Below are positions 35,740 through 43,928 of a stretch of 64,000 nucleotides of DNA, one piece after another. Location: the NCBI GenBank assembly GCA_943787745.1, contig CALSNJ010000003.1, forward strand, positions 248,001-312,000, in the 5' to 3' direction. This DNA comes from an uncultured Alphaproteobacteria bacterium. Its GTDB lineage: Bacteria; Pseudomonadota; Alphaproteobacteria; UBA6615. Each line of letters starts with the position of its first letter. Position 1 is the first letter of the stretch. Under the pieces are notes generated by a model. The model had not been told where the DNA came from. It searched no databases and worked only from the letters and a program-made list of their open reading frames with translations. Position numbers and translations under genes: made by a program.

Positions 35740-38066
35740 CGCTGATCGGCAAAAGCGTTCCGCGGCTTGAAGACCGTGAACTGCTGACCGGTACAGGTCG
35801 GTTTGCCGGAGACCAGAATTTTGAAGGACAGCTGCACATGCGCGTTGTGCGCGCGTCACTCGCCCATGGCCGGATCCTGTCTGTTGATACCGCGGCGGCG
35901 GCTGCGTCACCGGGCGTGTTTGCTGTCTGGACCGGCGTTGATGTCGCCGATGTGTCGCCGATCAATCTCCGGCCGGGCAGTGCGCTGCAGGATCTCGAAA
36001 AGTGTCGCCAGCACATTCTCGCTCAGGACATCGTCCGCTATGTCGGCGAACCCGTGGCCGTGGTCTTTGCCGATGATCCCTATCGGGCCGAAGACGCTGC
36101 CGAATTGATCTGGGCCGATATCGAAGAATTGCCGCCGGTTGTGGGGCTGATGGATATGCCCGGCGAATTTGCGCCCGGCGTGAGCACCGAGCCGGCCGTC
36201 CTGGTCAAAGGATATGGTGATGTTGATGCCGCCTTCGCGTCAGCGGCGCATATTGTCGACTGTGAACTCTCGGTTGGCCGGCATGCCGGTGTACCTCTCG
36301 AGACACGCGGTGCACTGGCGATCTGGAATGATGATGAGAACCGGCTTGAGTTTCATGCCGCAGCAAAGATACCGCACACAAACCGTATCGCTCTGGCCGA
36401 ACTGCTGGGACTTGAGCTCGACCAGCTGCATTTGTTCGAGGGCCATGTGGGTGGCGGTTTCGGGGTGCGTGGGGAAATCTATCCCGATGAGGTTCTGGTC
36501 AACCTCGCGGCCCTGCGGTTCCGGCGGCCGGTGAAATGGATCGAAGACCGGATGGAGCATCTGATCGCGGCCAATCATTCGCGCGAGCAGACCCATCGGA
36601 TTCGGGCTGCGATCAATGCTGATGGTCTGATACTCGCGATTGATGATGAGTTCTGGTTCAATCAGGGCGCTTACGCTCGCACCCATGGCGCCACGGTTCC
36701 GGTTGTCTCGGCGACCATGTTGCCGGGGCCGTACAAGGTCCCGGCCTATCGCGCGACCGGTCGTATCCGCCTCACCAATGTCACGCCGGCCGGAACCTAT
36801 CGTGGTCCGGGCCGTTACGAGACCACATTCGTTCGTGAGCAGTTGATGGACACGATTGCGGCAGAACTGGATCTCGACCCATTGGCGGTCCGACGGACGA
36901 ACCTCATTGCGGCCGATGAGATGCCGTATGAGCGGCCCTTCGAGATCGGCGGCAAGCCCATCATTTATGACAGCGGCGATTACCCGGAATCTCTCGCCCG
37001 TTTTCTGGACCATGTTGACTATGACGCCGTGCAGGCCGAGATGGCCGAACGTCGTGCTTCAGGGGAAATGGCAGGCGCGGCGATCATTTGCTTTGTCGAA
37101 CTGGGTGGCGATGGTCCGTTCGATGATGTTCGGGTCGAGATGGATACAGACGGGCGGGTTGAGGTCATCACCGGCGTGGCCTCTGTGGGGCAAGGGGTTG
37201 AGACCGTGATTGCCCAGATTTGTGCCGATACTCTGGGCATTGATTATGCAGGTATCACCGTGACCCATGGTCAGACGGATCGCATCGCCCGTGGTCAGGG
37301 CGCGCGTGCTTCGCGGGTGACAGTGATGACCGGAAATGCGACCCACAAGGCGGCGTCTGGTGTACGTGGGATGCTTCTGGAAAAAGCAGCAGAGCTTCTT
37401 CAGTCCCCGGTTGAGACACTCGAAATTTCAGATGGTGTCATCGGGATTGTCGAAGGGCTAGGTGAGGGGCCGTCTGTGACTGTCGCCGCGGCGGCGGCAG
37501 AAATTCTGCGTGGACAGAACGCACCCCGCATCGCAGTTGAGGAGAGCTTTGAAAACGATCGCGCGACCTATTCCTTCGGGGCCCAGCTGGCCGTGGTCGT
37601 TGTGGATCCGTTGACCGCAGGTGTGACCGTAGAGCGCTTCGCTGTCGTCTATGATATCGGGCGCGCGGTGAACCCCATGCTGGTCGAGGGACAACTCGTC
37701 GGTGGCGCGGTTCAGGGTATTGGCGGTGCGTTGTTCGAAGAATTCCTCTATGACGAGACCGGTCAGCCGCTTTCGGTCAGCTTTGCCGATTATCTGATGC
37801 CGACAGCCGCCGAAGTGCCGGATGTGGAATGTCTCGTTCTGGAAGATTCGCCCAGCACAACCAATCCGCTGACCCTGAAAAGCGGGGGTGATCCGGGGAT
37901 CACGGGTGCAGGCGCGGCGATCGCCGCGGCGATCGGTGATGCTATCGGCCGGCCTGGCGCGATCAAGCGTCTACCGGTCACGCCCTTGCGCTTGCGCGCT
38001 ATTCTGCGTGGTGATGCGGATCGAAAACAGGAGAAGAACAATGCGGAAAACGGTGTCAGCACCTGA
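35736..38066 (+). CDS. Molybdenum hydroxylase, large (molybdopterin) subunit, xanthine-dehydrogenase family, not form I CO dehydrogenase
   Basis: 776 residues. Motifs: HVGGGFGVRGEIYPDE, TPAGTYRGPGRYETTF, GVASVGQGVETVIAQI and GAVQGIGGALFEEFLY. The active-site loop TYRGPGR lacks the Cys of true CO dehydrogenase (AYxCSFR) and resembles form II and other hydroxylases. In the C-terminal loop where the family usually has GExG with the catalytic Glu, this protein reads KSGGDPGITGAGA, with Asp719 at that place. The substrate is unknown; the divergent barbiturase suggests a pyrimidine. Start: ATG at 35736 overlaps the small-subunit stop. Confidence 0.9.
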   Translation: MTLIGKSVPRLEDRELLTGTGRFAGDQNFEGQLHMRVVRASLAHGRILSVDTAAAAASPGVFAVWTGVDVADVSPINLRPGSALQDLEKCRQHILAQDIVRYVGEPVAVVFADDPYRAEDAAELIWADIEELPPVVGLMDMPGEFAPGVSTEPAVLVKGYGDVDAAFASAAHIVDCELSVGRHAGVPLETRGALAIWNDDENRLEFHAAAKIPHTNRIALAELLGLELDQLHLFEGHVGGGFGVRGEIYPDEVLVNLAALRFRRPVKWIEDRMEHLIAANHSREQTHRIRAAINADGLILAIDDEFWFNQGAYARTHGATVPVVSATMLPGPYKVPAYRATGRIRLTNVTPAGTYRGPGRYETTFVREQLMDTIAAELDLDPLAVRRTNLIAADEMPYERPFEIGGKPIIYDSGDYPESLARFLDHVDYDAVQAEMAERRASGEMAGAAIICFVELGGDGPFDDVRVEMDTDGRVEVITGVASVGQGVETVIAQICADTLGIDYAGITVTHGQTDRIARGQGARASRVTVMTGNATHKAASGVRGMLLEKAAELLQSPVETLEISDGVIGIVEGLGEGPSVTVAAAAAEILRGQNAPRIAVEESFENDRATYSFGAQLAVVVVDPLTAGVTVERFAVVYDIGRAVNPMLVEGQLVGGAVQGIGGALFEEFLYDETGQPLSVSFADYLMPTAAEVPDVECLVLEDSPSTTNPLTLKSGGDPGITGAGAAIAAAIGDAIGRPGAIKRLPVTPLRLRAILRGDADRKQEKNNAENGVST

Positions 38067-38430
38067 AGTCAAAAAACCTGCGCGTGCAGCTCTGACAGGC
38101 GGCGTTGCAGTTGATGATCAGGTCTTTCTGAGTGGCCAGATGGCTTACAACCCCGACGTTGACGGTATTCCTGCAGATATGGATGCTGCGGCACAGACCC
38201 GCGTGATCATGGACAATATTGGGCACCTGCTCGCCGCAGAAGGTCTCGACTTTGGCGACATCGTTCGGGTCACGATCTTCCTGACTGACCTTGGGGATCT
38301 CCGCGCCATGAACGAGGTTTATTCGAGTTATGTGAAGGAGCCCTATCCGGCGCGTTCAACCGTCGGGGTGGCGTTCCTTGCGATCCCAAATGGCCGGGTC
38401 GAAATTGAAGCGCTGGCCATCCGGCCTTAG
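38041..38430 (+). CDS. Rid-family (RidA/YjgF/RutC-like) protein
   Basis: 129 residues: FLSGQMAYNPD, NIGHLLAAEGLDFGDIVRVTIFLTDLGDLRAMNEVY, and YPARSTVGVAFLA, whose Arg is the catalytic residue of deaminating Rid proteins. It removes reactive enamine/imine intermediates; RutC of the Rut uracil pathway belongs to this superfamily. Start: ATG at 38041 with AGGAGAAG just upstream, 26 bases inside the large-subunit gene, so it is probably coupled to it. Confidence 0.9.
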   Translation: MRKTVSAPEVKKPARAALTGGVAVDDQVFLSGQMAYNPDVDGIPADMDAAAQTRVIMDNIGHLLAAEGLDFGDIVRVTIFLTDLGDLRAMNEVYSSYVKEPYPARSTVGVAFLAIPNGRVEIEALAIRP

Positions 38431-38468
38431 GACCCGCAGCTCTGCTTGGTGTTCGGACCCTGAATGCC

Positions 38469-39401
38469 ATGAGCATCAAACGACATGACAAACTCATCGC
38501 ACAGGCACGCCACGCGGCTTGTGAGGTGGCATGTGCCCATGGACTACCCGTTGAGTCCGCAGAGCTTGTTTCATTTGCGAGCAACGTCATTCTTCGTCTT
38601 CAACCGATCAATGTCGTGGCCCGGGTCTCTGGTGGGGCGGCTCTTGTTCGATCGAACACAGAAGGACCAAAACACGAAGTTGAAGTCTGTGGGTTTCTGG
38701 CAGATGCAGGTGCGCCGGTGGTGGCACCCAGCAAACTGCTTGATCCCGGACCGCATGAATTTGATGGATTGAGTGTCACCTTCTGGGAGGGGCTCACTTC
38801 GCGGGAACTGCCGCTCCCGGAGATGGCGGCGCTGGACAGTTTGCGGCGTTGTTGTGCGGCGCTATCATCCTGTCCAACGGCGTTGCCATATATGCGCGGC
38901 TACCATGAAACACGGCATGTGTTTCATGGGCTTTGGCAAAACAACCGACTTGATTCCATTGACCCGGGAAAGGTCGTGCGTCGTCTTGCCGTGATCGATG
39001 AAGCGCTTGAAGCCATTGGCGGTGCGTCGTCACCGCGCAATGTTCCGTTGCATGGAGATGCTCATCTGGGGAATGTTATTGTGACCGAACAATCCTCTGG
39101 CCTGACTTGTTTATGGCTCGACTGGGATGATGTGTGCGTCGGTCCCATTGAATGGGATTATGCCTGCATGGCGGTTTCGCCGCGCGCGGATGAGGCCTTG
39201 CTTCGGAACGATGTGGTGTTCATGACGGCAATCGAAGATGAGATTGATCCGGACTTTCTCGACGTGATGATTGATGCCCGAATCCTGCAGCGTGAAGTCT
39301 GGGATGCAGCACTGAAGATGCTTTACCGCGGTGATGCCGCGATGCCCGGATTGCTGCGGCGTGGCATTGGGCTCGCCCGCCGGAAGCTTGGTTTGGGATA
39401 G
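38469..39401 (+). CDS. Phosphotransferase family protein (APH/choline-kinase fold)
   Basis: A 310-residue kinase-like protein. Catalytic loop VPLHGDAHLGNVIV and metal-binding LWLDWDDVCVGPIEWDYACM are intact; the N-terminal lobe shows VVARVSGGA and HEVEVCGFLADAGAPVV. The family phosphorylates small molecules such as aminoglycosides, choline, homoserine or sugars. The substrate is unknown. It lies 38 bases after the Rid gene, probably in the same operon, and is followed by a strong terminator. Confidence 0.82.
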   Translation: MSIKRHDKLIAQARHAACEVACAHGLPVESAELVSFASNVILRLQPINVVARVSGGAALVRSNTEGPKHEVEVCGFLADAGAPVVAPSKLLDPGPHEFDGLSVTFWEGLTSRELPLPEMAALDSLRRCCAALSSCPTALPYMRGYHETRHVFHGLWQNNRLDSIDPGKVVRRLAVIDEALEAIGGASSPRNVPLHGDAHLGNVIVTEQSSGLTCLWLDWDDVCVGPIEWDYACMAVSPRADEALLRNDVVFMTAIEDEIDPDFLDVMIDARILQREVWDAALKMLYRGDAAMPGLLRRGIGLARRKLGLG

Positions 39402-39530
39402 GTCACTCCAACCAACGTCTAATAGACCCAACGACTGCACTCGGGTTGATTGGGGTCAGGAGGATGCAGTTCAGGATGACCTGGGCAGCATGCGTTCCTC
39501 CGTTCCCCCGACCCTTCAACAGGGTTATTT

Positions 39531-39563
39531 ATGTGCAGGGCCTATGCCCTGCACATTTTTTTT
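39531..39563 (+). terminator. Strong intrinsic terminator before the hybrid kinase
   Basis: An 11-bp perfect stem, ATGTGCAGGGC (39531-39541) with GCCCTGCACAT (39546-39556), loop CTAT, followed by seven more T. It closes the molybdenum-hydroxylase operon and ends about 58 bases before the kinase start. Confidence 0.92.
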
Positions 39564-39620
39564 GCTTGCGCATGCTAGGTTCGTGGAAAGGGCACCATTG
39601 AACCCGGGAAACTTCTGGAC

Positions 39621-42600
39621 GTGCTGAACCACTGGACGATCCTCGCCGCGTCGCTCGGCTATATCGGAATCCTGTTTGCGATCGCCTCCTGGGGGGACCG
39701 CAAGGCCGAACGCCTTGGCACCCGCAAGCGCGCCAAGCCTGTGGTTTATGCGCTTTCGCTCGCGGTCTACTGCACGTCCTGGACCTTCTACGGCAGTGTC
39801 GGACTGGCCTCGACCTCGGGCTATGATTTTATTCCGGTTTATCTCGGTCCGATCCTGTTGTTCACCCTGGGCTACTTCGTGCTGCGCAAGATCGTGCGTA
39901 TCGGCAAGGCCGAGAACATCACCACGATTGCCGACTTTATTGCGGCACGGTTCGGCAAGAGCCAGTCGCTCGCCGCCGTTGTGACGCTGTTTGTTGTGGT
40001 CGGCATCCTTCCCTATATCGCGCTGCAGCTGAAGGCGGTCTCGACCAGCTTCGTCGTCCTGACCAGCTATCCCGATATCATCATGCCCGCCGGTGTGGCG
40101 GGAACGCCATGGTGGAGCGACACCGCGCTGGTGGTGGCACTGCTGATGGCGACCTTTGCGATTGTGTTTGGCACGCGGAACGTCGATGCCACCGAACATC
40201 ATGAAGGTATGATGCTGGCGATCGCATTTGAATCGATCGTCAAGCTGGTAACGTTTCTCGCGGCGGGAATTTTTGTCACCTATTTCATGTTTGCCGGCTT
40301 CGGAGACCTGGCCGAGCGGGCCGCCGCGGTTCCTGAAATAGCTGACCGCTTTGCCGTGGATATTCACGCCTCGACCTGGGTAACGATCAGCTTGCTCTCA
40401 TTGATCGCGATCATCTGCCTGCCGCGCCAGTTCCACGTCGCGGTGGTGGAAAACGCTGATGAGCGCGAACTCAAGCGGGCGGCCTGGATTTTCCCGGGCT
40501 ACCTGATCGCCATCAATATCTTTGTGATCCCGATTGCGGTGGCGGGGTTGTTGTTGTTCTCGGGCCGGGGGGTTGATGCGGATACCTTTGTTCTGGCCTT
40601 GCCGATGCTCGCGCAGCAGGAAACGCTGACTTTGCTGGTGTTTATAGGGGGGCTCTCGGCGGCCACAGGCATGGTGATTGTCGCAACCGTCGCACTCGCG
40701 ACGATGGTGTCCAACGATGTGTTCACACCGCTGTTCCTTCGTTACTGGCGTGGCGGCCAGAACCGCGATGGCGACGTGGGGGCAACTTTGCTCAACATTC
40801 GCCGTTTTACGATGATTTCCATCCTGCTACTCGCATTCGCCTATTACCGGGTCGCGGGAGAAGGACAGGCGCTGGCTTCGATTGGTTTGATTTCTTTTGC
40901 CGGAGTCGCGCAGTTTGCGCCTGCAATTTTTGGCGGGATATTCTGGGCCCGGGCCTCACGTCTCGGGGCGTTGGGGGGTATTCTGGCTGGCGGATTTGTC
41001 TGGGCCTATACGCTTTTGCTGCCGACCTTCGCCGCGAGTCTGTGGTTTCCGGATGCGCTTTTGTCCACCGGCCCGGCTGGGATGTCATTTCTGCATCCGC
41101 AAGCGCTGTTCGGAATCGAATTCGGTGATCCGTTGACTCATGGGGTGTTTTGGAGCCTCAGCGCGAACACACTCCTCTTTGTTGTGCTTTCACTGTTCAG
41201 TCGTCCAAGCATGCTCGAACGTGGTCAGGCGCGCGCCTTTGTCGAGGTGATGGCCGCCGACCCGGCGACCCGCCCCCGCACCATGAGCGGCACGCTGGCG
41301 GTACGTGATCTGGCAAACCTTGTTGGGCGCTATCTCGGTACGACAACGGCCGAGCGCGCCTTTGCGCAGTATCTTGAGGAACGCGATTCCGGTCTGGACC
41401 TTGATGATCCGGTGGATGCGGGTGCCTTACGATTTGCTGAACGACTGCTGGCCAGCGCCATCGGTGCATCTTCGGCGCGCTTGGTGATTGCGCTCTCGAT
41501 GGAACGCGACGACATCGATATGCAAAGTGCAATGTTGCTGCTCGACGATGCCAGCGCGGCGATTCAGTACAACCGTGAACTTCTCCAGACGACGATGGAA
41601 AATCTGCGTCAGGGCATTGCGATCTTTGATGAGAATCTGCGTCTGGCCTGGATGAATGAGCGTTTCCGGGATTATCTGGGTTTGCCGGATATGAATGGAC
41701 GGGTCGGTGTGCCGGTGGAGGACATTATCCGGCACAGCGCCGAACATGGAGAGTACGGCCCTGGTGAAGTCGAAACGATCGTCAATGATCTGCTGACCCA
41801 TTATCGCCAACATGAACCCGCGATCTATGAGCGTCGCCTGGAGGATGGCACGGTGCTGGAAGTTCGCACCAGTCCGATGCCGGCCGGTGGTGTTGCGGTT
41901 TCCCTGATGGATGTGACCGATCGGGTGCGCGCGTCACTTGAGCTCGAAGAAGCCAAGCGCGATCTGGAGGTCCGGGTTGATGAGCGCACACGGGACCTGA
42001 TGGGGTTGAACGAACAATTGCGCCGCGCCTCGGATGCCGCCCAGCAAGCCAATCTCGGCAAGACCCGCTTTCTGGCAGCGGCGAGTCATGACTTGTTGCA
42101 GCCCCTCAACGCAGCGCGTCTGTTCCTGTCTTCTCTTTCCGAACGAGAACTGAACCGGGAGAACAACGAGCTGGTTGGGCGGGTCGATACGTCACTGCGT
42201 GCGGTGGAGGATTTGCTGGCGGGGTTGCTGGATATTTCCAAACTCGATGCCGGGGGTGTCGATCCTCAGATCGAGGATTTCCCGGTGGATGAGTTGCTGC
42301 AGGCGCTTGGCACCGAGTTCGCTGCGGTGGCCGAGGATCGCGCGATTGAACTTCGGGTGGTGGCATCCGAAATTTTTGTGCGTTCTGACCGGCGACTACT
42401 CCGGCGTATCCTGCAGAACCTGCTTTCGAATGCTCTGCGGTATACCCCGGCAGGTGGTCGTGTCTTGATTGGTGTGCGCGGCGGCGGGGACCGCATGAAA
42501 ATTGAAGTTCGTGATACCGGACCGGGCATTCCTGACGATATGCGGGATGCTGTGTTTCAGGAGTTTCATCGGCTGCCGCAAACCGAGGATCAGGTTCAGG

Positions 42601-43169
42601 GGCTCGGTCTGGGGCTTGCGATTGTGGAACGTATCGCACGCATGCTCGGACATGTGATCGCGTTGCGGACCGAAGACGGGCAAGGCTGTGTGTTCTCTGT
42701 CTCTGTTCCGCGCGGGACTGCCGCGGCGGCGGTTGAAGAGCCGCGCCCGATACCAGCATTCTCGGATGGAGGGCTGGCCAATGCTGTCATTCTTTGCATC
42801 GATGACAATGCCGATGTGCGCGATGGTATGCGGGCCCTGCTTGGGGGCTGGGATTGCGATGTGCGAACGGCCGCTGCGGGCGAAGAATGGCGACGTGCGA
42901 TGCGGGATGACGCGCCCGATCTGATCGTCGCGGACTACCATCTCGGTGCGGGGGAGCATGGCCCCGACGTTGTGACTGAAATTTGCGGGGTATTTGAGCG
43001 GGTGATCCCGGCGATTATCGTGACGGCTGACCCTTCGGAAAGCCTACGTGAGGAAGCCGCGCGGCGTGGCCACATCGTTCTTTCAAAACCTGTGAAACCT
43101 GCTGCGTTGCGCGCCTTGATGACACGGATGCTGGCCCAGCGGGCCGCCGCACGTCAGTCCGTTTCGTAA
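39621..43169 (+). CDS. Hybrid histidine kinase with N-terminal sodium/solute-symporter domain (CbrA/NahK-like)
   Basis: 1182 residues. Residues 1-~510 are a multi-pass SSS-family transporter-like region (YCTSWTFYGSVGLASTSGYDF, IADFIAARFGKS, GGLSAATGMVIVATVALATMVSND). Next come a PAS domain (~640-760) and a coiled coil. The kinase core has H-box AAASHDLLQPLNAARLF, N-box NLLSNALRYTPAGG, DTGPGIPDD and GLGLGLAIVERI. A C-terminal receiver (~1060-1175) has CIDDNADVRDGM, DLIVADYH and SKPVKPAAL. It probably senses or couples to a transported solute. Start: GTG at 39621. It converges on the NarL-type regulator, a likely partner. Confidence 0.9.
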   Translation: MLNHWTILAASLGYIGILFAIASWGDRKAERLGTRKRAKPVVYALSLAVYCTSWTFYGSVGLASTSGYDFIPVYLGPILLFTLGYFVLRKIVRIGKAENITTIADFIAARFGKSQSLAAVVTLFVVVGILPYIALQLKAVSTSFVVLTSYPDIIMPAGVAGTPWWSDTALVVALLMATFAIVFGTRNVDATEHHEGMMLAIAFESIVKLVTFLAAGIFVTYFMFAGFGDLAERAAAVPEIADRFAVDIHASTWVTISLLSLIAIICLPRQFHVAVVENADERELKRAAWIFPGYLIAINIFVIPIAVAGLLLFSGRGVDADTFVLALPMLAQQETLTLLVFIGGLSAATGMVIVATVALATMVSNDVFTPLFLRYWRGGQNRDGDVGATLLNIRRFTMISILLLAFAYYRVAGEGQALASIGLISFAGVAQFAPAIFGGIFWARASRLGALGGILAGGFVWAYTLLLPTFAASLWFPDALLSTGPAGMSFLHPQALFGIEFGDPLTHGVFWSLSANTLLFVVLSLFSRPSMLERGQARAFVEVMAADPATRPRTMSGTLAVRDLANLVGRYLGTTTAERAFAQYLEERDSGLDLDDPVDAGALRFAERLLASAIGASSARLVIALSMERDDIDMQSAMLLLDDASAAIQYNRELLQTTMENLRQGIAIFDENLRLAWMNERFRDYLGLPDMNGRVGVPVEDIIRHSAEHGEYGPGEVETIVNDLLTHYRQHEPAIYERRLEDGTVLEVRTSPMPAGGVAVSLMDVTDRVRASLELEEAKRDLEVRVDERTRDLMGLNEQLRRASDAAQQANLGKTRFLAAASHDLLQPLNAARLFLSSLSERELNRENNELVGRVDTSLRAVEDLLAGLLDISKLDAGGVDPQIEDFPVDELLQALGTEFAAVAEDRAIELRVVASEIFVRSDRRLLRRILQNLLSNALRYTPAGGRVLIGVRGGGDRMKIEVRDTGPGIPDDMRDAVFQEFHRLPQTEDQVQGLGLGLAIVERIARMLGHVIALRTEDGQGCVFSVSVPRGTAAAAVEEPRPIPAFSDGGLANAVILCIDDNADVRDGMRALLGGWDCDVRTAAAGEEWRRAMRDDAPDLIVADYHLGAGEHGPDVVTEICGVFERVIPAIIVTADPSESLREEAARRGHIVLSKPVKPAALRALMTRMLAQRAAARQSVS

Positions 43170-43174
43170 GCGTT

Positions 43175-43840
43175 CTAGGAAGGTATGCCGCGCGCCGGGT
43201 CGTCGACGTTCAGCTGTCCAGCCAGGATCACGGCCTGGGTGCGACTGTTGACGTCGAGCTTCTGCAGAATTGCCGAAACGTGGGATTTCACTGTGGCTTC
43301 GGAGATGTCCAGATCATAGGCGATCTGCTTGTTCAGTTTGCCTTCTGACAACATCCCGAGCACGCGCAGCTGCTGCGGTGTCAGGGTCGCCAGACGGCCG
43401 GCGAGTACGGCGTCTTCTGCTGCCGTTTCAGGCACCTCATCCATGTTGCCGGGAAGCCAGGAATTTCCGGCCAAAATTTCACGAACAGCATTGCGGATTT
43501 CATCCATCGGCGCAGATTTTGGGATGAATCCCGAAGCGCCGTAATCGATAGCCTGTCGCATGATCCGCGGATCGGTGGTTGCCGATATCATGGCAACCGG
43601 GGTCTCGGGAAACTGCGATCGCAGATAGGCGAGGCCGGTGAAGCCACGCATGCCGGGCATGTGCAGGTCGAGCAGCACCAGGTCAGTTGTGCCGAGGTCA
43701 CGAATTGCGGTTTCTGCTTCGGCAAGACTGGCGGCCTCGTGGAATACGGCGTCGGCCATATCCTGCGCGATCGTCTGCCGCAGGGCATCACGTACAAGCG
43801 GATGATCATCCGCGATCACAATGACAGCGTTGGCGCTCAA
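43175..43840 (-). CDS. NarL/FixJ-type response regulator
   Basis: 221 residues from a TTG at 43840, with AGGA about 8 bases upstream. Receiver domain: VIVIADDHPLVRDAL, phospho-accepting Asp in VLLDLHMPGM, conserved Lys in FIPKSAP. Then a LuxR-type helix-turn-helix, LTPQQLRVLGMLSEGKLNKQIAYDLDISEATVKSHVSAIL. It is a DNA-binding output regulator. It ends 5 bases from the convergent hybrid kinase. A 50-codon in-frame extension has no homology and was not used. Confidence 0.9.
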   Translation of the reverse strand: MSANAVIVIADDHPLVRDALRQTIAQDMADAVFHEAASLAEAETAIRDLGTTDLVLLDLHMPGMRGFTGLAYLRSQFPETPVAMISATTDPRIMRQAIDYGASGFIPKSAPMDEIRNAVREILAGNSWLPGNMDEVPETAAEDAVLAGRLATLTPQQLRVLGMLSEGKLNKQIAYDLDISEATVKSHVSAILQKLDVNSRTQAVILAGQLNVDDPARGIPS

Positions 43841-43928
43841 AGCTGGATCCTGCCCCCGGTTCGGTACTCTTTTTCTTTGGAGTATGCCCCGGATCGTGTG
43901 GGGCGTCCAACGGCGAGTCAGCAATCCG

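Noticed and set aside
34387-38066. Aerobic carbon monoxide dehydrogenase
   Set aside because: The large subunit has TYRGPGR, not the AYxCSFR copper-binding Cys loop of form I CO dehydrogenase, so CO oxidation is not supported.
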